DNA from: Stratiolaelaps scimitus
Lineage: Eukaryota > Arthropoda > Arachnida > Mesostigmata > Laelapidae
Length of the DNA: 64,000 nucleotides
Assembly (NCBI GenBank): GCA_019614645.1
Contig: JABWDB010000035.1
Span: 3,596,001 to 3,660,000, forward strand
Direction of reading: 5' to 3'
Part shown: one piece after another, positions 26,341 to 37,613 of the stretch
Layout of the letters: every line of letters begins with the position of its first letter
How positions within the stretch are numbered: position 1 is the first letter of the stretch
Notes under the pieces: generated by a model
Told to the model about the DNA's origin: nothing
The model's database searches: none
Seen by the model: the letters and a program-made list of their open reading frames with translations, nothing else
Made by a program: the position numbers and the translations under genes

Positions 26341-27305
26341 ACAAAATTGCGGTCGTTTTCATATCGACGCGCTAATCACCTATTAGATCACAATGGCAGG
26401 TGACGGCGCCAGCCAAAACGATGAAGTCGAAGCCAAAAATCGACTCGGCATTGTTCTATCTCTCCGTTTTTTCCAGGTATAATCATCTCAATTTCGGTGC
26501 CCTTCGTGTTCGCGATTCCAAAAATTCAAAGCGCTTAGTCTGACAGCCAACCAAGCCAGTTGTATATTCTAATTGTGATCAAAATCATAACAATACTAAT
26601 AACTATCAGTATCATCATCGACATCATCATTATTATTATAAAATTCACAAGAAACTGTATCCGGACATATCGTGTATCTATACGTTGATTATTGCATTTG
26701 TAATCGACACCTGTGTCACCTGGCTGTAGCGAATCTATTATTATTACTATTATTATTATCTCTGTCATTATTATCATATGTAGATGTTGTCCACCTCTTG
26801 GTGCTGTTGCTTTCGCACCCGTTAGCTCGCATATCGAATTCGTTCAATAGTAATGGTATAACTATATTTATAATAATAGCAATCGTCGCCATCATCACCA
26901 TCGTCGTAATACACACACACGCAAACACGCATCCATTCACACGTACAGACGCTCACTATCTATGTATATTATCTATAGGTCTGTCTAAACGAGACTAACA
27001 CGTTCAGTATTATTCCGTTTCCATTTACGATGCGTCCACTCCCCGTCGTAGGACTCAGGCTCTAAAGATCTCCTTGGGTGTTCATCAATTTTCCAGTCTT
27101 CCTCGTAGAGTCTGCCTCCATCCGTTCGTCGACAACTGTGTTCCTAATAACGGTGTGTCTGTGATCTGTTGGGGTGTGAATGAATGACGTATCACCATTG
27201 CGGCTGCGGTCGTTGTTGTTGTTTTGTTGTCGTCGTCGTTCATGAATGTCGCTATGTGCGCGGGCATCTGTCTGTTGTTTGAATACATGTAAGTTATGTA
27301 TACTA

Positions 27306-27315
27306 TTTATTTATT
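27306..27315 (-). promoter_or_regulatory. Overlapping polyadenylation signals of CK2 beta
   Basis: The plus strand reads TTTATTTATT, giving two overlapping AATAAA hexamers on the minus strand about 50 nt downstream of the CK2 beta stop codon. The position and strand fit its 3' end. This is inference from motif and spacing only. Confidence 0.55.
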
Positions 27316-27367
27316 TATGTATATATATATATATATATAATGTGTAGTTGATCGGATGGGATGTCAA

Positions 27368-28723
27368 TCAGCGTTTGCCATTGTTGAACACGATGGAGCG
27401 GGCAGGCGCCTTGAAGGTGCCTGCATTTCCCTGAATCTGGTACGCGACCGGGTGAATCTTGAAGCCGTACAGTCGAGGCACGAACTGTTTCACCGGCTGC
27501 TTTGGTCGATAGTCCGGATGGACCATGAAGAGCATGTGTGGGAAGCCCGTACCAAAATAGGCGCCGTCGCAATGATGGTGTCTCGTGCTTTTGGGATTGT
27601 AAACGTCCATACACTTCGGACAGTACAGTTTTACCATTGCCTCGCCGGGAACATCGCTTAAGCCTGCGAGCGAAATGACAACAGGAAAAAAACAACGATT
27701 AACAAATAAGACAACGCGGGAGCTTAAAGGGCACAATTGCACGTTGCAGTGTGAAATCAGCGGTAGTTTCAGTGAGCTAAATCGTTCTGGATTCGCGCAT
27801 GAGAATAAAACAAAACTCAAATGCATACACATTTATGTAGGCAAGTTATATATGTATATAATATATATATATATATATTATACGCGATGTTATATATGTA
27901 TATATCTATGTGGTGGTGGTAAACCATCTAGGCTAGTAGGAATTCTTACCGATTGGAAGAAGGTTCTGGCTTTCGCAGTACACTCTTGGGCAATATCCGA
28001 AATCCCCATTTTGGTACTTCTCTACCATTTGGGCAATACCTCTGTAAGTATGGAAGAGCGCACGGCAAGGAAAAAGTTGCGAATCACGCATTAGATGTCT
28101 ATAATATGATTGAGTAAAGTACGTCACGATGCAAAAGGTTGATTATTATTATTATTGCTGATAAAATCACCATGTCATCGCATAGCTGCTACTTTTGGAC
28201 ATATTTAGTACTTGAAGCAGATCCTGTATTCAAGTTTTTATTGAATTTCTTCAAACCACACGACATACATCATTTTGCGTACACACCTGTTAGTAAGAAT
28301 GTATCGGGCATGGATGAGTCCGTAGAGCATTTCAGCAGCCTGCTCGATCAGGTCATTTTGATTTGGGTTCTCCTCAATCTCGTCATCGGGCTCGAGATCT
28401 AAAATCATATCCAATGCTTGCCTATAATGGGGCACCTAGACAACGCAAGACGATACAGAGCTTCCCATTTAGTAAAACTACTTTAGGGTAGCATAGCACA
28501 TTAGGGGCTTGGACGTGAGGTGATGACATAAATGGGTCGTAATTCATATATATACTGATTTCGTATTTCTTGCGTTATGGAGAAAAGGTTCGCTCACCTG
28601 CTCATTTAGTCCTGTCAGGTTGAATTTATCCTGAATGTAGTCCTCATCGCACTCACAGAAGAATTCGTTTCCACGCAGTCCACAGAACCACGAAATCCAG
28701 GAGACCTCCTCCGAAGAACTCAT
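27368..28723 (-). CDS. CSNK2B: Casein kinase II regulatory subunit beta, 4 exons
   Basis: Regulatory subunit of the CK2 tetramer; it dimerises through a zinc finger and docks two catalytic alpha subunits in nucleus and cytosol. Coding exons: 28723-28598, 28435-28287, 28041-27950, 27663-27368. All introns are GT-AG and the phases join into 663 nt, 220 aa (vertebrate form 215). The start [20 protein letters not shown] is the family's N-terminal autophosphorylation site and conserved block. The acidic loop [14 protein letters not shown] follows. The zinc ligands are Cys109, Cys114, Cys137 and Cys140 (YCPRVYC and YCPKC). The block [19 protein letters not shown] and the alpha-binding tail [12 protein letters not shown] are present. 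One unusual residue is Cys in [11 protein letters not shown], where most animals have Val. AATAAA signals (minus strand) at 27306..27315 lie about 50 nt past the stop. Confidence 0.97.
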
Positions 28724-29140
28724 TGTGCGTATCACCGTTATGTCTCAAGCCCGCGTTCGAAAAGCAATGGAAATCAACAGCACAGGGGAATAGGGAGGGC
28801 CGACCGACCAGTCGACAAGGCCCGATGACGAAGTTAACTGTAACAAGTGCGAAAAAGAGCAGATAGATTAATTCATTTTGAGGGAGTTTGGAGAACCACG
28901 AGGAGAACTCTGTGCGTGAGCCGATGGACTGAAGCGGAATAGCAGGGGCTCTGCAAGCCACGGTTTGAAGTAATACGCAAGTAGTTCCAAACCATGGCCC
29001 AAGTCCGCAGAGGTCCAGGGTTTTAGTGGGTGCGAGTCCCACACTACCAGGCAAATACCTCAGTAGTGAAGCCTGGTGTGCATAATGCATTTTGCCCTGT
29101 AACCTCTTAAATAAAGATTAATTAATATGCCGGTAAGCTT
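28724..29140. other. CK2 beta upstream region with a repeat fragment
   Basis: It should hold the CK2 beta 5' UTR and promoter. At 28990..29060 (plus strand) GGGTGCGAGTCCCACACTACC is a B-box-like sequence followed by an AATAAAG-containing segment, probably another tRNA-derived repeat. The long minus-strand ORF here (28653..29090) is a chance frame through exon 1 and this repeat. Confidence 0.35.
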
Positions 29141-29275
29141 GTCCCCTGGATGGTATAGTGGTGAGCGTCTTGGACTGCTAGACCGGAGGGACGTATAGCT
29201 TGGGATCAAATACTGCAAGACGTTTTGAAGAATCTTTAACATCTTTCTTTATCAGAGGATTCTTGCCAGGTACGA
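29141..29275 (+). repeat. tRNA-derived SINE copy 1
   Basis: The A-box-like TGGTATAGTGGTGAGC (29151..29166) and B-box-like GGGATCAAAT (29202..29211) have near-canonical spacing. They are followed by a tail segment GAATCTTTAACATC-TTTCTTTAT-GATTCTTGCCA. A related sequence lies at 47.7 kb, which shows that it is dispersed. The anticodon-loop region reads CTGCTAG, reminiscent of tRNA-Ser(GCT). Confidence 0.6.
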
Positions 29276-32200
29276 GTGAGGTGGGTCAGCTCAAAAAATA
29301 TACCGGTAAGCTTGGAGCGTTTAGCTAAAACGTCGCTACTTACATAAGGGAAGGAGTTACTTGTGTGTAAATATCAGCGAAAGGTAAATAAAAATTATAT
29401 GTGCTCCAAATTTTTCATCTCTGTGGATGGCGTTCATGCAGCTGAGCCGGTTTGAGTCTTGGGAAATGCTCAACCTTCAACCATTCACACATAAGAATTG
29501 GTGACCACCAGGTTAAAGCCTAAATTTGCAGAGAGGTTGCTCAGAGGTTTTTCGGCACCTACCAAAATATCGGGCTGTGTTCTGAGAATTTAGGTGGGCG
29601 TTTACAGTGTATGCCTCACTATGTATCGGCGGAGCTCCTCTGATTTTTGAAATCAACCAGACTTCTGACTCAAACGTTAGCTTGTTGTTATTATTATTAT
29701 TGTTGTTGTGATCACAACTTTCAATGACTGAAGTATCGAACAGATCTTGCCAATAAAATAGAAAAGCAAAATGATGCTTCCCATGGGCGTCCATCCACAG
29801 TTAGGCTCACTCTACAGCGCAACCGCTAATATCACTAAGAGCAGAGATTCATCAAAATATGAGTACTGCTTCACCGGATTTAAAGGACACTGATATTTTG
29901 AACAATGCGGGCTGCCGCCATTGTGTGTCAACAACAACTCCTGCAAGCCAAACCCAGCGAGTAACTGAAAAAGTGCCAGCATACGTTCACTAATGAAGAC
30001 AAATTTTACCCCCCCACTATCGGATAAAAATTATGATCAACAGTTTTCCTTCAGTAACAAAGTGACCAAGATCAGCAAGGACTTCTTGCCTGACTTCAAC
30101 ACATTGGTCGAGAATAACAGCGAAAATGGACACGATGCATTGATAACTTAATTTATGCCAAGGCGCATCTCCTTAGTATCTGGTGTTCGAAGTACATTCA
30201 ATATTGTGCCCGTTCTTAAACAAGTGATACGCCGATGGCCCGAACATAGCACACATACTCAAACCGGACACAGTGATCGATACTTTGACTAATTACAGAC
30301 TAGCTGGTTAATGTTCTGCAAGTATGGTTTGTGGAAACTCGACTATATAGCGCTCGTTGAATTGGCCCTAAGGTGGCGCAGCCATACTTCCATTGTATAG
30401 CATCTACCCAAATAAAATATATGTTATTATAATACTTTGGATATGACACCACCTAAGGTTTAATGCTGTTAAATCGTGTAATATATACGTGTTACCAAAA
30501 TAGTTGTCATTCAGCCCAGTCATCGGTGTACAGTAGTACCTAGGAGAGTGTCAAGGAACAGCACAAACCTCCGGAATTTTTCGATGGTCTAAAAAGAGCC
30601 CAAATCAAGACAGATGTAGTGTTATATAGTCATAGAGGTTACTACTCCTATTTTTAGATAAACACACACGCGTTGCCTTAGATGTTCAGATACAGCCAGC
30701 AATTGCAACGTTTTAAGCTAGACCCTCTTGTTGTAAACCCCTTAAAATACTCAGGTTACATTCTACTCTTGTTTAAAACGACACCTAATAGGCTAACTCA
30801 TCTATCGAATCATATCGAGTTCGGCGTAATAATCTTCCAGAAACAAGTATCTATCGCAATGCCACTGCACGTACAACATAATACAATAATGAATGAGATC
30901 GATGTAGCCTAAAATCGACCATACAAAGTATGGCAGACACTTGCGGCAGTTAAGCTGTTCCAATCTCCTTTATATGGGTTCAATTTGGCCACATTTCGCA
31001 GTAATCTCAGTTTAACATATTTACACATGATTCGTAAGGAAGAGCAGAACGCAATTGACACAGAATGTGCACGACATTGTGCAAGAAAAAAACTTCTCCC
31101 AAACCTAACGAGTGCTCTGCGAAATCGAACGGTTGTGTTTTCAGCTTTACCAGTCGATTCAACAGCGGCTCCGTTCCAACGGCTGCGACGTGACTTAAAA
31201 ATACTGACCGGGATGAGGAAGCCAGCTATTGTGGTACTATTCAAGCTTTTTCGTTGAGATTCTTCCTCTTACAGGAGCTAAGTCAACCTTCTGTCTCAGT
31301 TTTAGTGCATTTCTGCAATAGCTACCCCATCGAGACCAACAAGATTCCTAACACAATCGACACACACATACACACATACACTCCCGACATCTATACCTCT
31401 GCTACCAGGGATACATTATTGCACTGGAGAGGGTGATATCGACCCGGCTGTTGCATCCTCATGATCCTCCGTCCGATTGACTCGTTAGCGAAGCACCTAT
31501 ACGACTACGAAAAATGTGAATTGTCCATCCACAATAACAACACAGTGGTGGCTAACACGCCGGTGGCTGACTATGCCCCTGATCTTAATACGGAGGGTCG
31601 AGACGGCGAATCTCAGCTTTGCTCCAAATCTCTACGGCGGCACTTCGGGCAAACGACTCGGGCCAACCACTCAGCCAATATGCATATCACCCAATGCCTT
31701 CTACGTACAGCCGTGCTTACCGGTGTTAAGAAGTTCGTCGCAGTTGTGTCGACCAAAACAGCCACCAGAACTCACTCGGTCAATGCAAAAGAGGTGGCGA
31801 CCAATGGCCAAAACACTCAGCAAAAACACCAGCGCCTAGCTAACTGGACCGAACGAGCAAAACTGGCTGATGTCAATGATCTGTGTTGGCGGACGTCGCC
31901 ACGAGGTGGCGCCGATGTCGGACGGCGCCCAGACAAACATAGACGAGATTCATTATAGCTGATTCTGTTTCACATCGGATGCTGATTTGCCAGGCGCGAA
32001 CTGTGGACAAAAAAAAAGAGCAAGGGTCGCCCTGACAGATCCTCATATAGTCCTAATACCTAAATATTAAATGGTGAGGCCTGTCGCTAATCAGGGAATG
32101 GCTGAACGTCACCGCTCAATAGTCATGCTCGAGCAGAATGCATGACACGCAATTTGAGTGTGCCGTTTGAAAAGGGATACGATCTGCATGATTCGTTCAG

Positions 32201-32290
32201 TGTTCATGGATGATTGCATGTCGCTGACATAGGCGATCAATTTCCGCGCAAACAAATCATTATAAATACATAGGTGAATTGATAAGTTCA
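29276..32290. other. Intergenic; only unsupported ORFs
   Basis: No recognisable gene. Another B-box-like GGTTTGAGTCTT occurs at 29449..29460. Open frames at 30909..31244 (-), 30985..31257 (+) and 31461..31958 (+) are moderately long but show no domain or clear splice structure. The last is described separately. Confidence 0.35.
31461..31958 (+). CDS. Unassigned 165-codon ORF
   Basis: An ATG-to-stop frame of 165 codons, rich in Thr, Asn and Arg, with no signal peptide, membrane segment or motif I recognise. A second plus-strand frame (31516..31839, 107 codons, Pro-rich) overlaps it completely in another register, so the coding frame, if any, is uncertain. The local base composition is less AT-rich than the surroundings, which is the main reason to list it. 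A long chance frame is equally possible. Confidence 0.22.
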   Translation: MILRPIDSLAKHLYDYEKCELSIHNNNTVVANTPVADYAPDLNTEGRDGESQLCSKSLRRHFGQTTRANHSANMHITQCLLRTAVLTGVKKFVAVVSTKTATRTHSVNAKEVATNGQNTQQKHQRLANWTERAKLADVNDLCWRTSPRGGADVGRRPDKHRRDSL

Positions 32291-32293
32291 AAA

Positions 32294-32512
32294 TCACACC
32301 GTACCTAGACACAATGTGATATTCCCAGGTGGCGTTCGAGAAGTAGCAGCAGCAGCAGATCTGTGAATCAGGGAGCCGCCCGATGCGGGGTCGGCTACTT
32401 TCGAAGCAGCCAAGGCAAGATCATTCACTGTTTGGTTTCGGCTAAATTTTGCCGCGAAAAGTGATGCCGCACCGTAGGTTCCAGAGGAAACAAGTCCCAA
32501 CTTGGCTTGCAC
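32294..32512 (-). other. Possible Ala/Ser-rich first exon, unassigned
   Basis: A minus-strand frame rich in Ala, Ser and Gly (DLALAASKVADPASGG) ends at a plausible GTACGG donor (CTAG|GTACGG at about 32304). It lies about 0.9 kb upstream of CHK1 in divergent orientation and is less AT-rich. No downstream exon was found and no family is recognised. It could be a 5' exon of a divergent gene or a chance frame. Confidence 0.2.
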
Positions 32513-33374
32513 CCGCTCGGATAGCTACCTCGCGATGCTACGGTGATGTGGCCTACATCAAGAGTGCGCTAAATCTGTACAAAGTGACGACGTTGAAATT
32601 CACTCACTGTGTTGTTCGAACGTGTGTTAGTAATCTCTTCACGGCTCGTTACGGTCTAGCTGGTTTGTGCTAGCAGGTATGTATTGCGATATGTATTGTC
32701 GATTTTGGCTGTGAATGAGAGCCTATATTGTACAGCTATTTAGAAGCAGTAGCCTGCACCTGTGTGTCAGTTTTGAGAAAGACAATCATATGAGATAAGA
32801 GCATACGTCAATATAAGTGTTTTAATAAACCTCAGCCAATGTTTTAATAAACCTGTCTCCAGTCAGCGGTCGCGGTGGTTTAATTGAGCTTAAGTCAAGC
32901 GCGGTCGCTGCTACTTCTATTATTCCTCTCGGTAGTCATAACGTGGACATGACATTGACTGAGAGATCACACCTGTTAAAGTTAACCAATGAATATTATA
33001 AATTCAAATGTTCTTCAAATCATATTGTTGTCGCTATTGTAGACGGTTTCGACAACATGATTTTACTCTGTACGCGGGCGGGCGGGCGATCGTGTGCGTG
33101 GGTCAGTTTATGGGCTATTTGTACTAATCCATCCAACGTATAGTGCATGCGCTAGCCACCACATTCCGGACACTTGCTATCTATGTCAAAGGGTATTGGA
33201 ACAGATATATCATGCTTCATCACGTGCCATCTTCATATAATCGATAGTCATCGCCGAACTTCGTCTAATCGAACCAATATTGAAGTATCCGGCTCCGTGA
33301 GGATATGTGTGCATTAAGCGAATTTTTCGTTTTTGAAGCATTGTTGTTTCAGCGTTGTTCAGGTGTGCGAGACC

Positions 33375-35027
33375 ATGGATTGTACGGAATTCGTTGAAGG
33401 TTGGGATATCATCCAGGTTCTTGGCGAAGGCGCGTTTGGCGAGGTCAGTTGTCCCAGCATAACTTCTTCGTGTATGTCCTGTGAAGGCCTTCCAATTAGT
33501 GATAACAATAAGAATAATTTATTTATAATCTTATTTTAAAAATTTATCTGTTTTAACTGTGTTATTATTGTTACTTAAAATGCTCCTATATATACATTTT
33601 TTTCATTAACGTTGGTGAAATACGTCTCCATTTCGTCTGGTGTTCATCTGTTCGTCTATTGCCTTTAGGTGAAGCTTCTTGTAAATCGAAAAACCTCGGA
33701 GGCGGTCGCAGTGAAAGTAATTGACCTACGCGTGAAGATAACAGCATTCCAGGAGATCCGCAAAGAGATCGCCATTCACCGACTGCTAACTCACGACCAC
33801 ATTCTGAAATTTTTTGGCAGTCGCAAAGATGAGAAGTTCCACTATATCTTCCTTGAGTATGCTGCAGGTGGCGAATTGTTCGATCGCATCGAGCCAGACG
33901 TCGGCATGGAGCATGTCCTAGCACAGAAGTATTTTCATCAGCTTATCTCAGGCGTCGAGTACCTGCATAGTAGGGGCATTGCCCACAGAGATCTGAAGCC
34001 GGAGAATCTCCTACTCGACGAGCAGGACAATCTGAAAATTTCCGACTTTGGCTTCGCGACGATCTTTCGTCATATGGGCCAGGAACGAATGCTGGACAAG
34101 AAATGCGGAACTCAACCTTATATAGCGCCCGAAGTGTTGGTGAAGAAGTACTGTGCCCAGCCGGCCGACGTTTGGAGCTGTGGCGTAATTTTAGTAACGC
34201 TGCTAGCTGGCGAACTGCCTTGGGATAAGCCGTCACCAGAGTGCAAGGAGTTTGCCGACTGGAAGGAGAACAAGGACCACCGAATCCTGTGGAGAAAGGT
34301 GGACACCGTATCGCTGTCGATAATCCGCCGAATCCTCAATCCAAAAGTTGATAAACGATTCACAATATCGCAAATCAAGCTGCACCCGTGGTTTGTAAAG
34401 AACTTTAAAGCAGGCTCATCCCGTACGGTGCAAACCTTCGAAGATACTTCAAGCTCACGCAAACGGAGCTGCATCGAAATTGGCCGCAACTCGAGTGAGC
34501 ATGTTGTAGATCAGCTTTGTCTATCGCAGCCGGAATTTGTGCGCCATACAAGTTCCGAGGTGGATGCTGTTCCCCAGAAGCCGTCACCCCATATTTCCTG
34601 TCTTTCACAGCCGGCCTGTCTCGACGATATTCTGCTCAACTCGCAGCTGAGTAGCGGAACCACGCAACCAGCACAGAACCCGATCCAACGCCTTGTCAAG
34701 AGGATGACGCGTTTCTTCGTCAACACGAACGCCGAGGACACGGCAATGAAGTTACGAGAGATTCTCGGAAAGTTGGCGTACAACTTCAAGCAGAACGGGT
34801 ACGAATTTACGGTGACGCTGCAGGATAAGCGACGACAGCGGCTCGTTTTCAAGGCGAGCTTACTCGAGATGAGCGACTCTCTACTGATTGATTTCCGACT
34901 CAGCCGCGGTTGCGGTATAGAATTTAAGAGATACTTCCTTGATCTCAAACAGCGTCTGAAGGATATAATCGTACAGGGGCCAGTGTCTTGGCCATTAGCC
35001 ATCGCCGGGTTGAGTAATATTTCCTAG
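33375..35027 (+). CDS. CHEK1: Checkpoint kinase CHK1, 2 exons
   Basis: Ser/Thr kinase of the ATR-dependent DNA damage and replication checkpoint (Drosophila grapes). Exon 1 is 33375-33443 and exon 2 is 33669-35027; the GT-AG intron falls inside the glycine loop. The total is 475 aa (human 476). Visible parts are the glycine loop GEGAFGE (residues 17-23), Lys39 in AVAVKVID, HRDLKPEN with Asp131, DFG with Asp149, CGTQPYIAPE, and DVWSCGVILVTLLAGELPWD; the kinase domain ends near 267. The linker carries two ATR-type sites, LSQPEF and CLSQPACLDD, the second followed by LLNSQL as in vertebrate CHK1 around Ser345. The C-terminal KA1-type domain begins with RLVKRMTRFF and contains LLIDFRLSRGCGIEFKRYFL. 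The start is the only ATG in frame that restores the N-terminal MDCTEFVEGWD block. Nothing looks broken. Confidence 0.98.
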
Positions 35028-35588
35028 CTTTTAGGCTAAAGAGGCCAAGTGAACAATCAGCGTGACAGCCGACCGACCTGATAGGCAGAAGAAGCCTGCA
35101 GACAGATAAATACGAGTCGGATAAACAAGCTCGTTGCATTTCCAGTGAGCACCTGGGTGCCAACTAGTACCCGCACAACATACGGACAACTAGGTATTTT
35201 CCCCTTGTTATGATATATATATATATATATATCAATTGTTGTCAACTCATGTGAACCGCAAACGATAAAAACAAAAAACGACTTTAGAAAACATCAGTAT
35301 GTGTTCCCGTCTGCTATTGTTGTGACGTTGAGGCTCATCGCTCCTGTGGAGCTTCGCCCGGCTTGACACCGTGTGAAGTATGCAATTATAAATGTATGGG
35401 ACGAAAACGTCTACGCAAATAGTGAGATCTCAATCTATGTATTCTATGTGACTAATATCCCCTACAGACATAATAATTAAATATATATAATATGTTATTA
35501 CTATTATTATAATAATCATTATTATTATTAGTGGTCCAGTAGAGGTGTGTGTATGTGTGAGAAATATCAAAGATGACTGTTTGTATAG

Positions 35589-35594
35589 AATAAA
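35589..35594 (+). promoter_or_regulatory. Candidate polyadenylation signal of CHK1
   Basis: AATAAA on the plus strand about 560 nt after the CHK1 stop, preceded by AT-rich, TA-repeat sequence typical of a 3' UTR here. Other candidate hexamers exist further on, so this is a guess. Confidence 0.3.
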
Positions 35595-37299
35595 GCCGAA
35601 TGAATACGCACAGAGTGCGTGAATGATTGTGAGAGCCGAGAGAGAGAGGAATTCAAATCATAATAATAATCATAATAATAATCACTCGCCTGCGATGGAT
35701 TTTGTGCTGGCTGTTTTCTAAGTAAACAACACGGTGACGACGACTAACAAGTGACGTCAACCTTTGACCCATTGTAAAAGAAAAGAAAAAGAAAAAAAAC
35801 ATGAAATGTCTCTCTCTCTCTCTCCCTCTTTCTTTGTGAAGCCGATCTGCAAACGCAAAAGTAGTTCCTGTTGTTGTATATGACAGATAAGAAGAAACTA
35901 GCTAAATAAATCTTGGCACTCAACAGATGCTTTGTGACTGAATCAATCAAGCTATCCTTGTTGTTTGTTTGCTGTATGTATGTTGAGTAGAAATACTACA
36001 GAAAGGTGAATTATAATATAATCGAAAAACTGTAGCTGCTGCGCAAAATGTTCTGCCTTATACCAAACAAGTGGGTCAATTATGTGTTATATCCAAGTTG
36101 ATTTGCTTCAGAACAGCAATATTCTATCGGCGGAAGATGGTAGCAATTGGTGGTAGGATGTATAGAATCCCTTTCAAGTGAACACTTCCACTTTAGGCGT
36201 CTCAGTGTCTTACGAATACCCTTAGTCATCTTGAACCGCTTTTTTATGAGGCTCCCATGCTGGAGAACAGTGCATTATTTTCGATAAGACAATCGGTTTG
36301 TACAACTTTTCCTTTGTAACTGTCTAGATTAAGGTTTTTGGCTAATCCTTATTCGTACAACGTATGTGCACATCAGGATCTTTAACAATAGCAACAGAAG
36401 GGCACGTGTACGAGGAGGTTGACAAACTTCACTAATTCTGCAATATGATGATTAAGATATTTAGAAAAAATAACAGTCGTTTTGGTTTGATTTGTCCATC
36501 GGTGCTAACAGCCGAGAATAATTACATTGCTGGTTGTATAATTCAGGCGTACACATATTCTCAAGTGACTGAGAAAGCCAAACAGACCTTGAGTGCATGC
36601 TTCTCTATTACAATGCTCACCGTGTCCACGTGGTCAGTCGGATATCTTTTTCAAGCATCAGCCACACCCCTACCCAGCAACCTTCGTTCGTATCAATGCT
36701 ATGTGCCCAGACATCGGAGCACCCGCTGGACTCCATTGGAACACTGTGAGCAGCTTTGATGATCCTCGAGGTTGTCGTGGTTAGTTGTCCTGCCGAACTC
36801 ATAGTCGGTCGATAATAGCGTTGAATCTGCTGGAGGTCAGCTGTTAATCGAAACTACGTCCGATAGTGATGAACATCGGACTCAAACAGTGCGAAGCGTC
36901 GCGGCGTAAGGACATTTACACCATGTCATAAGTTCAAAGTCTCGAGAGAAATTCCGATTATGGTTACTGCTGAGGAGGCAACCTGCAAATAGCCTGACTG
37001 GCTGAATGACTTCATGTGGCAATCATGGTGCCATCAGCGAGATTGTTCTCGATATTTTTTCGTTATACAACTTGAGGAAAATATGGTAAAATCTAGTTGG
37101 GCTTAATTAGACTCGTGCTAGAAAGGAAGGCCAACAAAATAGCGTTTCGATCTAATGGCGCAAGACAACTGTGTCTTTCCATTATATGTCATGTAGTGAT
37201 TACTAAATATCTACGCCCCAAATATTTATGTAATTTTTTACTTCTGAGCAAGCTTGAATGATACTGCTTCATAGGTTACTCGCTCAGCCACGACTGCAC

Positions 37300-37338
<39 letters not shown>

Positions 37339-37600
37339 GTTCGCGCCGATTAGATCACCCAAAATAGTGTCGACTTCATGACATAGTACCATGAAGTGCT
37401 AGCTGGGACAGTATTAACCCGTACCTGCTGTGTAACCCAACCACAACGAGAGCAGAATAGGTAGACAAAAATGATACATTGATTTCATCAGAATACAAGT
37501 GAGAGGTTGCACACGAAACAAGCGGACCTTGCACAGCATCAACTACACAAGTAGCTGTGTTTATTATACTCGCTCATTATATTACGAAAGCCTGATCGAA
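35595..37600. other. Intergenic, no gene seen
   Basis: AT-rich sequence with an AATAAT cluster (35658..35685), a TC run (35808..35823) and (TA)n at 37302..37336. Frames such as 36445..36759 (+) show no domain or splice context. Confidence 0.4.
37302..37336. repeat. (TA)n microsatellite
   Basis: A pure TA run about 280 bp downstream of the knottin gene stop. Confidence 0.9.
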
Positions 37601-37613
37601 CACAGTAAATGAA

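Larger units (their letters stand above)
20100..27300. other. Long non-coding, microsatellite-rich stretch
   Basis: About 7 kb without a supportable gene. It contains (TA)n at 22043..22074, (ATA/ATT)n clusters at 23110..23230, (TC)n at 23693..23712, TTG/CTG-type runs at 24370..24430 and 25758..25795, a pure (CAG)n run at 26317..26340, and a tRNA-like patch at 22540..22610 (minus strand, GGTTTCGAAGCC box). The many plus-strand ORFs between 23.2 and 27.0 kb are built from such repeats and have no domains. Parts could be UTR or lncRNA, but nothing in the sequence proves it. Confidence 0.4.

Noticed and set aside
23913..27000. A series of plus-strand ORFs as exons of a large gene
   Set aside because: They consist of Ser/Cys/Leu/Ile runs from TC, TTG, TGC and ATT repeats, with no domain or consistent splice phases.
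28653..29090. 145-aa minus-strand ORF
   Set aside because: It runs through CK2 beta exon 1 in the wrong frame and an upstream tRNA-like repeat.
33586..35002. Several minus-strand ORFs of 97-163 codons opposite CHK1
   Set aside because: Antisense shadows of the conserved kinase exon.
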